This document shows, one piece after another, positions 27,595 to 43,667 of a DNA stretch of 64,000 nucleotides (position 1 is the first letter of the stretch; each line of letters begins with the position of its first letter). Made by a program: the position numbers and the translations under genes. The notes under the pieces were generated by a model. That model ran no database searches and had not been told where the DNA came from. It saw only the letters and a list, made by a program, of their open reading frames with translations. The DNA comes from Latrodectus hesperus (taxonomy: Eukaryota > Arthropoda > Arachnida > Araneae > Theridiidae): the NCBI GenBank assembly GCA_037975125.1, contig CM075857.1, positions 20,472,997 to 20,536,996 on the forward strand, written 5' to 3'.

Positions 27595-28098
27595 CTTTAA
27601 TTTTCAGGTTTATGGCAAAAAGCAACTGGGTTCTCTTTAATAAAATTACAATAAACAAGAGTTTTCATTCTTCTGATTTACCTCAGCAAGGCAAGCAAAG
27701 CTTTTTCCAGTTTAGGATGTTTCGCTACTCGACAATATTTTTGAGAAAGAGATTACTGTTTTTTCTTTTTCCACTGGTAAAGTTTCTTTTGTCAGATTTT
27801 TTTTCTGTTTTTTTTTAATTGCCGAGAGGCTGTTCTTTGGAATTCCATATTTTTTTGGCATTTATCTTCTTTTATATATTTTCGTTTACTTTCAGACATT
27901 TCCTTTTTACATCAAATGATATTTTCGTTTCTTCAACTCAGACAAATCCTCAACGGAATCGTTTCAATCTCTCTGGACAAACGATACTTCATAAATTAAG
28001 TTGTTCAAATGAAACGAAACTTTCTACAGAACAAGAAAACACAAACATTTAAAAGTGTTTCCCTTTTGTATGTTCTAACATACGGGAAGGAGAGAATA

Positions 28099-29924
28099 CC
28101 GTATTTATGCGAATCTAATGTGCATCCCCATTTTAAAACTTTAAATAATAAAAAAATTGTTTGTCGGCGAATATAATGCTCATCAATGGTATGAGGAATT
28201 TATTGAATCTTATTTTATACAACAATTAATTTGTATATAAACTATTAATTAATGGTATGATAATTTTATTTAAATTTAGATACCATATTTTATACAACAA
28301 TGGATTTATACTTATAAAGTAGCAGAACATAGAATTAACCTATTAGTGGGCTATTGTTATGTGAAACAATCATTGTTAATTACCACTACCGTATATACGG
28401 TACCTATCGTAAAATATGAACATGAAATAAATCGTAACATTTCTATCTAGCTAAGAGTTTCTAATGTTTTCCTCACTGGAATCCTCGCAGCTCTCTTCGT
28501 CAGAAGCAGACTCATTTCTTCTTTCCTCATCATCATCATCCTCGGCGTTCCAGAGGACGTCATCTTCACTGCCATTCAATGGACTTGAAATGCAGCATTT
28601 CTTAAAAGATTTCACAATCATTGGTGCCTCGATGCTTTTCCAGGCAGTAGAAACCCAGTGTGCAACAATTTTTCCTGTCGGGGTCAATTCACGGTTTGGC
28701 TGACAAAACCATTTTTCGTACTTCGCCTGAGCGTACCCCTTAAAACGCTTATTTATACTAACGTCCAGGGGTTGTAACACAGACATCATCCCTCCAGGAA
28801 TATTAAAAAGACCACTGCCTAGGCTGTGCATCTTCTTTTTTACGTCGTCAGTGAGATGACCACGAAATACGTCCAAAGCATTGATGATGGATTGAAGAAC
28901 TCCCCGGGACGGCGTTCCCATACATTTCGAAGTTAATCAAGCATTAATGATTCCGTCATTAATGCTTGATTGTTTTCCCTTCTCTTTGTTTCGAATCAGG
29001 ACATCATCTGGGAACAGCTTTTCATTCTTAGGGGATATAGGGGACGTTTTCCGTTTGAAGATTAAGAAAGGGGGAAGTTTACACCCATCTGCTGTTATTT
29101 GCAATATCACTGTTACGCATTGTTTTTCACATCCCGAAGTTTTGATGATAACTTCCTCAGTCCCCTTCTCCGTAATGGTGTAGTTACGAGGCATATCAAA
29201 CCAAATTGGTGTCTCGTCAGCGTTGCCAATTTGCCCCATTGAAAAATTCTTTTCCTTCCGAAGTGTGATGACATACCGCTGAAATGTTAGTAGTTTTCCC
29301 TCAAAATTTGCCGGAAGTTTTTGGCATATTGTTGTACGGCGTCTTAGAAATGAGTCTATCCGCTTCATAAGCCGATCCACCCATCCATGGCTAGCCTTAA
29401 ACTCTTGTTTCGGTATTCCAAGAACTTCATCCTCCTCTTTTGCTTTAATTTTTATGGCGTCACTAGTCACAGGTTGTCCATTCTTCCTCCATTCCGTACA
29501 AATTCCAAAACTGTTTCTCCAATTTTAGGGTGTCTTCCTTTGCGGGGGCCAGTGAATTTCTTTCTACTAGCTTTAGTTGCAAACAGTGCCAATTTCGGTG
29601 GCCGCCACATTGCTCTCTGCTTCGTTGAACTCTCTCCCTGCCTTTCCATTGCCATTTTTTTAGTATAAAGAATTAATTGAAAGTAGCGGTATATGTTTGC
29701 CCTCCGTTTCGTGACTACGTACTCTGCAGTTTGTATCCACTATGCAATAATGTATCAACGATATATGTAACGGTAAATGTAGTCGGGAAATACAGTAATC
29801 CATTGTAACGATTTAAATTTGGTTGACGTCATCGGCGAACTGCTGACTTGAATCTAAAGCGCACCCCAACTTTGAATGCTACATTTGGCCAAAAACCATA
29901 CGCATTAGATTCGCATAAATATGG
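28099..29924 (-). mobile_element. pogo-type DNA transposon (Tc1/mariner superfamily), inactivated
   Basis: TIRs of 24 bp (28099-28122 and 29901-29924) match at 22 positions and begin CC(G/A)TATTTATGCG. Each is bordered by TA (28097-28098 and 29925-29926), the normal target. Further in, the right end carries CTAAAGCGCACCCC, related to the TIR. The interior encodes a broken transposase on the minus strand. The inverted match continues a few bases outside the TA on both sides. Confidence 0.92.
28451..29655 (-). pseudogene. pogo/CENP-B-like DDE transposase, three broken frames
   Basis: The first frame (29655-29467) gives the basic N-terminus up to KIGETVLEF. The second (29470-28937) has the CENP-B-type DNA-binding helix (SHGWVDRLMKR), the first catalytic Asp in GNADETPIWFDMP and the strand LQITADGCKLPPFLIFKRK. 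The third (28921-28451) has the second Asp in LDVFRGHLTDD and the third in LQPLDVSINKRFKG, then an acidic tail. There is a frameshift near 29470-29490. Near 28950 a TAA sits in the frame that reads ESLMLD-stop-LRNVWERRPG, and a further one-base shift precedes LDVFRGH. Catalytic residues are otherwise kept, so decay is recent to moderate. Confidence 0.9.
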
Positions 29925-29926
29925 TA

Positions 29927-31716
29927 TTTTCTCCATTCTGTATCCTTTCGTACTGGAAACACAGAAGTTGAATCCGGCACAACATCCGTTTCCCATATAT
30001 CCATGTGTCCTTTACTATGAACCCTGATATCCATGTGTCTTTTACACATGTTCATAGAATGTCTGGAATGCTCGTGCGCGTCTCATAGTTGTACAAAAAT
30101 GAATAAAACTCTCAGGTGTAATATAAAAAAGGAATTAAATAAAAAATTAAAAAATTATCAAATCATACAAAAAAAACGGAAAACTATTTGTCAGAAATTT
30201 TGCAAAAGAGAGATATTTTCAAAATTTTAGTTCGTGAATGTGAGTTAAAGTTAAACCATTGTATCTATGGTGTCAGGGTAGGGACCAGTCACTAGTTCGT
30301 AAAAACGTGTTCGTAAATGAAGTTCGTAAAAATGAGTGTCAACTAGTATAGTATGAGCATTTATATGTACCGATTCACTTTTTTAAGTTACTGTAAATAT
30401 AATCGTCAACTTAAGTATATTCTTCATTCTAGCATTTCTTCCCTAAAATTTATTTTTATGTTATGTGTTACCCTTTTTATACACTTTTTTAAACTAACAT
30501 GCAGTACATTTTGGCATGCATGTTTTATTCTTAATATGCTTGTTGTTTTAAAATTATATTTATGCAAAATTACATTATTCTTAAATGCATGTTTTATTTT
30601 TAGTTTGCCAAAATGTCTCTAAAAAGTCCAATGGTTTGATGAGCAGAGTCCGAAAGTTGAAGTAGTTGAAATTCATTATTACTCATACACATATCCTGCA
30701 TGTACTTAGATTAACTTAGATTGCTATCAATTTTCGAAATCAAGTAGTTTTTAAAATGTCTTCTAGATGGTCACTGTTATGTGACAGATTTATTGTAATT
30801 AAAACTTGTTAATTACTGCTTTTCTTACTGCAAACTTTACTTCTATTTATGCTAAGGTATCACCTTAGGATTTACCTTCTTCTGAACTTAGCAAAATCGA
30901 ATACAAGGGAGACAGATAAAATAAAAAAACGCTTATGGTGAATTAACACCATTTCAAGTACTTTTATGAACTTTCGGTTACAATTAACTGCATCCGCAAT
31001 TGTGATGATGAGTGTAAATTGAACCCTGTCATTAAACGACATAAATGGAGTTAACTTTTATTAGTCATCTGAGAGGGGCGTGTTTGTATTTCGCACAAAT
31101 GGCTTAAGAGAGTTTAATAAACTCATTTGGATGCTATATAGTAATGCTTTGATGTTCTTGCGGCAATTCCTCAAATAGTTCGATTAATCGTCCGTTGTTA
31201 AACTTAATTTCTCACCCATATTTCTGACCTCGCAGTAGTCTACATTGAAGGCTCTGGATTGATTACTGCAAAGAATAATGCACAGTACCATTACTTCTTG
31301 GTACTGTTCTTCATATAATAAGATCATTCATCCATTGTTAAACGTAATTTCTTACACAAATTTCTGTATTGGCAGCAGTCTATTGGGAATATTCCTGTAT
31401 AGATTGCAGCCATGAATGTCTCACTATGCCATTACGAATAAAATGACAATATTTCTGTATAATTCTTCTAAAAAGTGAAATTTTAGTTCCCTGTAAATCC
31501 GTCACAAGCTTGTAGTGGTGTCAGTAAAATTTTGAAAAAAACGTACAAGCCGATAAACAAAATTGCTTAATTAAAGGAATTTTTTGCTAAGACTGTCATA
31601 GATTTATTTATTAAAAGTGCTATGTATACTCATCTAATATGGTGTGTACAGTCATGCCTCAATTGATAGTTAAATCAATTGCAGAAATACGAGTATTTCG
31701 TTGAAAAGATCTCGAT
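29927..31716. other. AT-rich intergenic sequence
   Basis: No gene. TTCGTAAA occurs three times near 30297-30330. Short direct repeats ('ATATCCATGTGTC') lie near 29997-30040. Confidence 0.5.
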
Positions 31717-31727
31717 ACTAAATTTCT

Positions 31728-32101
31728 GTTGTTGTTGTTGCTTATGAGAGGCACTTGGACAAGTTATGCTCGCTATGCCGTTGGTTTTGCGAATTTAAGT
31801 CAATAGAATTAAGTCTTTCGTTTTTATCAGAGCACCAGGAAGGTGAAAGTACGTCTTTGCTCTTTTTTTAAATCCTTCGATAGATGGCGCCACCAGAGGA
31901 TCCACTCCCTCAATTTTGACATTGATGTGAAAGGGGTGGAAATTTTCTCCAGATCATTGTACTCATGGTAATTACTCAGTGACCGACCGCAGGGCTGACG
32001 ATTCCACGTATTTAACGAGCACGTATATCGGCATTCGGAATCGTACCCCGCTCTTTCTAATGGAAGGCTGATGCCCTAACCACTAGGCTACCATGGCCCT
32101 C
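31728..32101 (-). mobile_element. tRNA-derived SINE (family D) with (CAA)n tail
   Basis: On the minus strand the tRNA-like head lies at about 32030-32100 (A-box region GTAGCCTAGTGGTTAGGG; degenerate B box GGTACGATTCC). The element ends at 31728 in CATAAGCAACAACAACAAC. The flanks are an exact 11-bp duplication ACTAAATTTCT (31717-31727 and 32102-32112). It is the same family as 48829-49186. Confidence 0.93.
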
Positions 32102-32112
32102 ACTAAATTTCT

Positions 32113-33225
32113 AATCTCCGGTAGCGTATATAATACATAAGCGTCTCTAATAAAAAAAACTTACGGAAACCGATTCATCATGTAAATATATTTTCTTTTT
32201 AAGTATAGTTTAACTTTTCATCCATAAAATTATATGAGAACATTTTTGTAATAAGGAACATTTTTTAATTAATATACCACTTCAAAAACCATCGAAAATT
32301 GAAAACTTACCATAAATATTGGAATTAAAATAACAAATTGAAATGACAAAAACTATTTCAGTTTTTACGTAATTTGTGATACCTTCATGTTTTTAATAAC
32401 ATAGTTCTGAATTTAATTAACGCAAACAATTCTGATTATAAATCATAATAATCGCAGAAATATTTTAAGATATATTTTTACTGAATAATTTTCCACCGAA
32501 AAATTAATTAAAAGAAAGAAAGAAATCTTTGGAATTTTTTTAATGTAAGAGAAGTTTTTGATTCATATAATAGGAGGACTTTTCAATTCTATAACTCTTT
32601 AAACTTGTAAATGAGCTCTTAATGAATAAGAAGAAAATATGTGAAATATTCCAAAAAATTTCAATTTAAGATAAAAAAAATTTTTTTTTAAGATAAATCA
32701 GAATTTCAATCTATATTTTATTCAAATAAAAAGTTATTGCAATTAAAAAGTATTTAAAAAAATTGTTAAGATAATGTCCTGTTCAGTTAAACATTAATCA
32801 CATTAGTGTCCATAAAAAAGATTGCTATAGACTGATTCGGAAAGGCATGATTTTCTCTATTAAGAAATTGAGGAATCTTTACTTAATCCAGACAAAAATC
32901 TGTTGTATTCATCGGTGGTAACTGAAACACATAAATTAGTCTTGATCGCAATATCTTCCGAGTGAAATGATATTTCTAACGTGGTAGTTAGCCTTCCAGG
33001 TCAGAAATATCATTTAGAAGCTTCAAGATATTCTGGTTCATTCCTAATTCTAAAAATTACGCATACCTACCTACTTTGAGGCTACAAGAGCTCACTCGCT
33101 AAGCGGTTTACTATACAATATGCATCATCCCTCCCTCTACTGTGACAAATGTGCCAGAAATGCCCTGGCATTGGGAAAAAATGTTCAAAAAAGTAGAACT
33201 GTTATCTACCAGAAGCAAGGAAACA
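32113..33225. other. AT-rich intergenic sequence
   Basis: No gene recognised. A short hairpin AAATGATATTTCT near 32965-33015 is present. Confidence 0.5.
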
Positions 33226-34850
33226 TGATTTTCAAAATATTTTACAAATATTAGCACCGACTACAAACATTAGATCAAACATCCCAAATGTAAAATATAA
33301 AAAAAAGAAATGGAAATTTCTTATACAAATCATTGTTCATGATGTCGAAAACCAGAAAATGGGTACAAATTAAATAGTGAATACAAATCACAGGTTTTTC
33401 CTTGAAGTTTTTGTTTATTCCATTAATTTTTTTTTAACAATTTATAATTGTTTATATGGAATGAAAGAAAAACTAGTATTATATGCATAAAAAAGTAACC
33501 TAAATCAAACAAATAATCCTCTCTCCATTTCCATTACTTTTACGAGTGAAACGTCATAATACTCGCAAGTGATCAGTCTTATAAATCAAGCATTAATTTA
33601 CACATTACGCTTAGCTAATTAATAAATTAAGAAAAACTGCCTTAGAAAATAGAATTGAATTGAAATATAAATGCGTTAAACCCTCATATATATTTCTATT
33701 CTAGGAATCAATGAAAAATATCTAAAAAAGAAAAGATCCATAACATTGAAACTTCACAAGTTTTTTTATTAAACCAAATTTAAAATTAATAATTATAGCA
33801 ATTATTAAAAAAGTAACTTTATTTAATGAGTTAAAAAAATTTGACGGTCACAATATCCCCTAAATAAACAAACAACCTAAAATAAAATTAATATTTTACT
33901 TTTTTTAAAAACATTTATGATTCAGAATTGAAAACTGGTTTGCATTTTGAGATCACATTTAAAATTATCTTCCCTTTGTCGTTCAGATTTTCATTCAAAT
34001 TTTAAATTACATAGATCTATCAATTTTAAGAATTAAAAATAATTTAAAAATTTTATGTACCATTCAAACTACCGGTTACTTTTTCTTTGCTGAATTTTGT
34101 AATAACCTCAGTAATCTCTTTCCCATCATCTCTTAAGTTGTTTATCTAGTTATTTCCTGCATATCTTTAGGTCAGATGCTTGCGTTCTCACAAATTCTTG
34201 GAAGGATCATCAAAAGAAACTATGCACCTGTAAAAACAAGCCAATCTTAACCTAGTGGCTGAGGGCAACGGACTTATTTATTTTAATTCAGAACTTTTCT
34301 AAAAGTAATTTTACATATTTCTACTCTAACCTTAAAATAACATGCATTTATAAAAACGACGTTCAGTAATTGTGCTTTAATATTCAAATTTTGCGAGAAG
34401 TCTTCAACCAACATTCTTTGCAACTTTTTTTCTTCTTTATAACAGATAAAAAATTTCAGAAAATTAGATATGGAAGAAAGAAAGAAAACATTAAGGTAAG
34501 ACAAAATTGATACCCTTGTCTTAGTAATTTGTCGAACTGAAAGAAATTTAAAAAAATATTTTGTAATTATTTTTGTAGCATATAGCTTGTGAAGTTTTTG
34601 AAATCATGATGTTATGAGACATTTTTCTAAATTTTTAACCAAGACATAAAGGATATATTACTCTCGGTGAAATTTATGGAAGAAATGGCGTATGGTATCT
34701 TGAAAGCCATGCAACAAAATAGATTTTGCACTTATTATCAAATTCAAAGCTATTCTTAAAGACGGGTACAATTTAAAACATTTTATAAATAAAAAAATAT
34801 CACAATATTGAAAAGTAATTGTTTTTGAAAACATCAGCAGTTATTATATA
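33226..34850 (-). repeat. Inverted-repeat arm B (paralogous to 735-3327)
   Basis: The reverse complement matches arm A. It keeps the empty target of the arm-A SINE (about 34300) and of the arm-A LINE (about 33507-33517). It contains a stretch near 33845-33895 that arm A lacks. The exon-like block at about 34075-34235 is nearly identical in the two arms. Confidence 0.85.
34331..34435 (-). pseudogene. Serpin-like exon remnant in arm B
   Basis: Counterpart of 1158-1262. It reads LQRMLVEDFSQNLNIKAQLL, then NACYFK, and ends before AAG|GTTAGA. Differences from arm A are mostly conservative (Leu/Phe, Arg/Gln, Ile/Val). The surrounding frame is open to about 34504. Serpin identity is tentative. Confidence 0.35.
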
Positions 34851-36498
<1,648 letters not shown>

Positions 36499-37663
36499 GT
36501 TAAGGCAGTGAATGCATGACACAGCAACATTGCAAATAGCATTTAGTTAAAGAAAATGTAAAATAAAGTTAAATTGTCCATCTGTGATTAAGAGATGTGA
36601 CCTTTACCGTGATTAGCAGACATCTGTGTGTTGTTTCTTACTGTAGGGGACATATATAGCGGATGCTAAGCGGTTGTTAATTGTATAAGAAAGGTTTTAG
36701 GAATACACAGGCACTTGTATTTTTATTAAAAATAAAATATAATGAAAATATGAATTATATTTTATCTGATTTAATAATCTTATATAGAAGAGATTATTTA
36801 TAATTATTAAGCTATTTTATAGGAGGTTTTTTTTTCTTGCTTTGCTTTTGAAACGTAATAAAAACTTACATTTTTCTTTACTCATTGAATAAATCTTTTA
36901 CTTAGAAATTTTTATTTCAATCTTAAATAATTTTTTATTTCATACCAACATTGCGAGAAGATAATTAATTTAAAAAATAAATAAAAGTATTGTTTATATC
37001 TTTTTATTGACTGATTAAAATTAAATGACTCGTACTTGTTTTGGATATTCCTAATGCCTTTCTCATAACTGTCTACAATTAGAAAAATTATGCATCTCAA
37101 CGTAAAGTAGAATTCCTCCCTTTTACATCTACCAGCAATCTGCAATTTATTACACTATTTTTTCGATGAATCCTACTGCCTCTAGTAAATGTGCTCCCTG
37201 TGAATATTTGGCGCAAATTTGAGATACTTGCTTTTTAAAAGCTATTTTAAATAATCGAGTGAGATGTGCCTCCTTATCAGTTTCCTTTTCCAGAGAAAGT
37301 AGTTCAAGAAAGAGCCGGGAGCACCGACAAAGAACTTGCCAGAACTTCGGAAAAAGCTAGAAATGGAACATGATTTAATTGACGTTCAAGCTCGTCTTCG
37401 GGTCACGTGGGGTTAGATACACATGGGAAAAATTCCGAATTTTCTACGACTATTTTCGAAATAATAACAAAGTAAATAGAAAATTTTGACATTAAAAAAA
37501 GTGGACAAAAGAAGATTGAAATGGCACCCGAATGAGTGTCATCTGAACAATGAAAGGGGAAAGAAAGAAAAAAGAAAAATTTTAAATAAGACCAGCCTTA
37601 AAATTTAGCCGTTTGGTGCAGTCCGCGGATGACCCAGAAAGTTAAGAGGAAAAGTAGGCTACG

Positions 37664-37757
37664 TATATAAGGCATGGGTTCTTGAACTTGCACCTGAAGA
37701 TCACTGCATTCCGAGTTCCCATTTTGGATAAGCCGTTTCGCCGTTCCAAAGACGCAG
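37664..37757 (+). promoter_or_regulatory. Candidate core promoter and non-coding first exon
   Basis: TATATAAGG begins at 37664. An initiator-like TTGCACCT with A at 37692 lies 28 bp downstream. The transcript would run to a good donor, GACGCAG|GTAAAA (exon end 37757). The preceding ~450 bp are GC-richer than the surroundings and include TCACGTGG (E-box-like, about 37402). No ATG-initiated frame of note lies in the exon, so it would be a 5' UTR exon. The nearest plus-strand acceptors before ATG-led frames are at 40816 and 44666. Confidence 0.5.
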
Positions 37758-38916
37758 GTAAAATTCCTCCCATCTTTACTTTTACTTATGGCTTAACTGT
37801 TAACCGTAATAGCACTTATGAATCCATATACCTACTCTCGCTAGTAATGTTCCTTATATAAATATGTAATCTGTTATTAACTGATTTATAAATAAGGATT
37901 ATATTTATTCTAACCAAGTTGACATTTATAAAGGATGACAATAACACCTAATTTAAAGAAACTTGTGAGATTAATAACTATGAAATGTATAGCAAACTTT
38001 TATTTAAGATACCATTCATGTATTTATTTGTATTTCCAATAATATCAACTACTATCAGTGTTAATATTATTTAATGATTATAGAGTAAAAAGTACAGCTC
38101 AAAAAATAATAATAATAATTGGAACATTAATATTAATTCAGCTCAAGAATTCTATATCTTAATCAAAAAAATTATTATTAAATATTTAAGCAATAAACCT
38201 GTTGAATAATATAAATAATTTTGAGAGATAATCGAATGTACATAAAATTGAAAAATAAAATGAAGAATAATTTTTTGCATATTTATGTTAGTTTTATGGG
38301 GAAATTTAAAATGATATTCTAGACAAAATGGTTTATATTCTTTTTAAGCTATACATTTAAATGTTTTAACATATAGTTTAGATTGAATCTTGTATTACTT
38401 AATAATAATTATAAGAAAATTTTAATGAAACCATTTTATAATATTTTATAACTTATTTGTCAAACAAATAGGAGAAGTAAAATGGGCGAATTTAAGCTGT
38501 TTTTGGCTAAAATGTATCATGTTTTTCTTTTTTTGTTGTGATTAATTTATTAATATTTTAAAATGCATAATCTCTATCGTTTTTTAATTTGAATCTGTGA
38601 CTTCTTAATAAATAAAGTAATCACAAATCTCGTAATATCTTAATATTATGAAAAATAAACTAGGATAATAAGTGATATGAAAATTAATAATATAGCATAT
38701 GAAAATTATGTTACATACTTTATTAAAACCTAATATATATACATATTTGATTAAAGTAAAAAATAAACTAATTAATGAACAATATAAATTATTTTAAAAA
38801 TGTTTTAACAGAACAATTAAAAATATAAAGAAATTAGAAATGGCCGAATCAAAAAAGATTTTTCACAATCTGAAAAAGTATTTAATAATAAAAAGCTCCT
38901 TTAAAAACAAATAATC

Positions 38917-38918
<2 letters not shown>

Positions 38919-38995
<77 letters not shown>
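38919..38995. repeat. (TA)n microsatellite
   Basis: A TA run of about 77 bp. Confidence 0.97.
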
Positions 38996-38997
<2 letters not shown>

Positions 38998-40237
38998 TAA
39001 AAGAAATAAAAATATAAACAGGTAAATTGGTAGAAAAATTAATAGAAGAAATTAAATAAACAATTTTGATATCTCTTATTTCTAATCATGGGAACATAAA
39101 AAAGGATAAACTAAAGGATAAACAACACACAAATGAACTGTTCTATACGTCTTCAAATAAAAGAAAAAGAAATGAAATTTTTTCAAAATTAACATCAATT
39201 AGAGAGCGTAAGAAAAAATGGAAAACAAAACATTCGCAAAAGAAACTACAAAATGTAGTTAAAACGTAAATATGCGAAAGAAGAATATTAATAGATAAAA
39301 ACATGAATATATGTTTAATTCAAGAAAATATTTTGAAATTTTATTTTTAAAGTTTACACATGTTTTATTACTATATATATTAGATATAAATAATAAAATA
39401 ATTCAAATTATTAATTTTTTTATATTGTTCACCATGTGTTAAATAGAGTTTGTAAAATGCTAAATAAAATAGGTTCATCAAAATAGAATGTGAATTTAGT
39501 ATTTGCGGAGTTGCATTTTTAAGTACATTTGGCTACAAAAAATCTGCAATAATATTAAATGGATATTTTTTGTCACTTGACCATAAGTGAAACATGAGCC
39601 AGTTAAAATGTTTAGTACTTTTTCTCGATTAGTAGAAAAAATTATGTTCCCTGATGACTTATAGATGATTTTAATGATCTAAAACACATTGCAAGAGCTA
39701 GTTTCGTGATGACCACCTCCATGATGCAAAATTCATATTCAAAAACTTTAAAATAACGTATTTTTTAAGATGAAAATGTAACCCAAATGTTTTACAAAAT
39801 GTGATACTTAAAATTGATATCAATATTTTTTTTATATAGAAGTGAATGAGTTCATATATAAGTGAGTGAATGAATAAACCAAACTTATATATTTCTTCTT
39901 AATTTCACGGATATATTTTCCCATATTTAAATTTAATTTAAATAAATAAACTATGCCAAATTTGTTGCTGACAAATTGTTCTCCCTTATTAGTGATTAGG
40001 GCGAAAATAAATGTTGTCACAGTTATTTTATATAATATGTATTAATTAATAAATAAAATAATTTATCTTAATTATTATTAACAATAATTATTTATTTACT
40101 TTAACTGTTTTTATCTTTATTCTCCATTTTACAATCACATTTTTCTTTTAACTCATTTCATTTTATTGTTGAATAATTATTTTTTGAACTCCATAAAACA
40201 TCACGTTTTTTCACCACAATGCCTCAACAAAAGAAGT

Positions 40238-40426
<189 letters not shown>

Positions 40427-40826
40427 ATTTAGTGAATTTCAATATAGACGATATTACATAATGTCTATAACTGAAAAATATAATTCACACTACATAACAT
40501 GCAAAAAGAAAATAAGTCTATTCCGCAATTTAAAATGCATTTACTACTCGTTTAATAATATTTATTATTCCACTTGTTAATTTATCAAAACCAAATGCTA
40601 CATTACCAAATATTATCAGGTTAGTGAAATGTGATGTGAGAATATTTTTGTAGTATATGCATTTTATCAATTTAATCACCAAAGTTCTTAAATTTCTCTC
40701 TTTATTTACCATTTTAATTTTTAACTCATATAGATCTTTATATCTATTAAAAACGCAAGATATAAAATGTGTTGGGAAAATTAAACTTGTAAAGATATCA
40801 TGAATTGATTTTACAGACATGATTAA

Positions 40827-41051
40827 ATGATTTTCCTTACAACTTCATTAAGACGCACGATAATTTTAATGATTTTTGTGATATTAAATTTGTTTTGGTC
40901 AGTTGCTTTAGCCAGAATCTGTGAACCAGACTCATTATCGAGTTTTCATCGAAAAGAAATCAGTTGCAACGAAAAGACAAGAACATATTTTTCTCTTATG
41001 ACCGGAAGTCAAGAGATCGAAAACCAAGTTCAAGATCTCTACAAACGATAA
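40827..41051 (+). CDS. Putative small secreted protein, 74 residues
   Basis: I do not recognise the family. The N-terminus is a strong signal peptide: a basic start (SLRR, residues 7-10), a hydrophobic core (11-25) and a likely cleavage after ALA (residue 29). The remaining 45 residues are polar, contain two cysteines (32 and 47) and end in LYKR and a TAA. An acceptor-like TTTTACAG ends at 40816, so the exon would start at 40817. A tiny upstream frame (ATG ATT AAA TGA) overlaps the main ATG at its last bases. No polyadenylation signal follows soon. It could be a peptide-hormone-like or other secreted product, an alternative exon of the 37664 promoter, or a chance frame. Confidence 0.5.
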   Translation: MIFLTTSLRRTIILMIFVILNLFWSVALARICEPDSLSSFHRKEISCNEKTRTYFSLMTGSQEIENQVQDLYKR

Positions 41052-42226
<1,175 letters not shown>

Positions 42227-42431
42227 CAAATATAATTAATGAATGAAAAAATATTAAATAATGAATAAAGCAAAATAATAAAAAATAATGAATAAAGCAA
42301 TGAAATTAAAAACCAAATCTTGCTTTTGAATATCAAGCGGAGACCATAATATAAATTTTCTTTTCTATAAAAAGAAATCACACAACTCAAAAGAAGCAAG
42401 AAAAAAAAATCCTACAAAAAAAGTAAATACA

Positions 42432-42575
42432 TGGTGGTGGGACTAATCCCCATCTGGTCTATTGGAACCAGACCAGATCCATGAGATCATAGACAGCCAA
42501 AAAGTCCAAAAGCAGATGTGGACTTTTCACAGCCTCCTCACGAGAAAACCCCAAGCACTTCAAGATGTGTTGCGG
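42432..42575 (-). mobile_element. Non-LTR retrotransposon C-terminal tip
   Basis: The minus-strand frame is open and reads HILKCLGFSREE, then SPHLLLDFLAVYDLMDLVWF and Gln-stop. It is the last part of the HIL-CLG...LDFL...LMDLV domain seen at 2327-3027 and 18864-19200, in its least damaged form here. It is 5'-truncated just before the SP(x)HIL motif. The short 3' region ends in TCCCACCACC rather than (CAA)n, so it is another subfamily. Confidence 0.85.
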
Positions 42576-43660
42576 AAAATATATAGTAACACAAATGTAA
42601 AAGTCATTGTGTTACATTTGTAATGTCAAGAAATAAGGAATCTATTAAACTTTTTGTTGGGAGAAAATAGTAAATGTCGAGCATTTAAAAATTAATTAAA
42701 TATAAAAGGCATATTAAAAAATTTAAATTTGTGTTTATTTGTCTCGTTACATTTCTAACGATGCATGAATATTCTCATACTTATAACTAAATATTTTGTA
42801 ATTAAAAACTACACATTTCTTTGTCCCATTTTATGTGGTAAAAGTACTTAATAAAGCAACTAATTACTTATATTGCAAATTAAAGAAAATCATAACGAAA
42901 ACAATTTGTCATATTTTTTCTGTTCGATTATATTAAGCAATATTGGATAAACATGAAAAATCAATTAATAATTAATTTCGTTGATATATCAGATATTAAA
43001 GTCTAAATGGTTAAATATTTTGTAATTAATGATATCATAAAGGTCAATGAAAATGAATAGTGCATTATAAATATGAAACAAATATCACAATATTGACAGT
43101 TAGTTTCCACATAAATTAAACTTTCTTATATATATAATCTTTATATATAATTTAAGAGCATTTCATCACTGAAATCAGTTATTTATAAAACTATTAAAAC
43201 AACTGACAAAGGTAAATATTTATTTATTAAGTGTATTTTATTAAATATTTTTAGTTAATAAAATGTTTATTAATATTTGTTAACTGTAATTTATCAAATA
43301 TTTTTTTCATTTCATATTTAAACAAAATCTTAACGATCAACAAATCATTAAATCATTCAAAATTAATTTTATTTGCACTGAAAGGAAAATGCTATTTCGT
43401 TTTTCTATTATTATTGGATAAAATAACATGAATCCATTCCTCTCATTTAATTGGCTTTTTTGTTAATTGTTTTCAATGAAACTTTAAAGCTCAATTTACA
43501 TTGAGTTTAATATAATATCTTATTCTGTCAATCAAAAACACACTTTCAACCTACTTAGATAAAGCAGCAATTTAAGTTCTGATTTATATACTTTAACGGA
43601 AATTTGAGATCTATAAAAGTAATTATTAACGGCAAATGTAATAATTTTTAGTTAAGCGAG
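42576..43660. other. AT-rich sequence
   Basis: Nothing recognised. Confidence 0.6.
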
Positions 43661-43667
43661 GAATTCT

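Noticed and set aside
30297..30335. Triple TTCGTAAA motif
   Set aside because: Possible transposon end but no partner end was found nearby.
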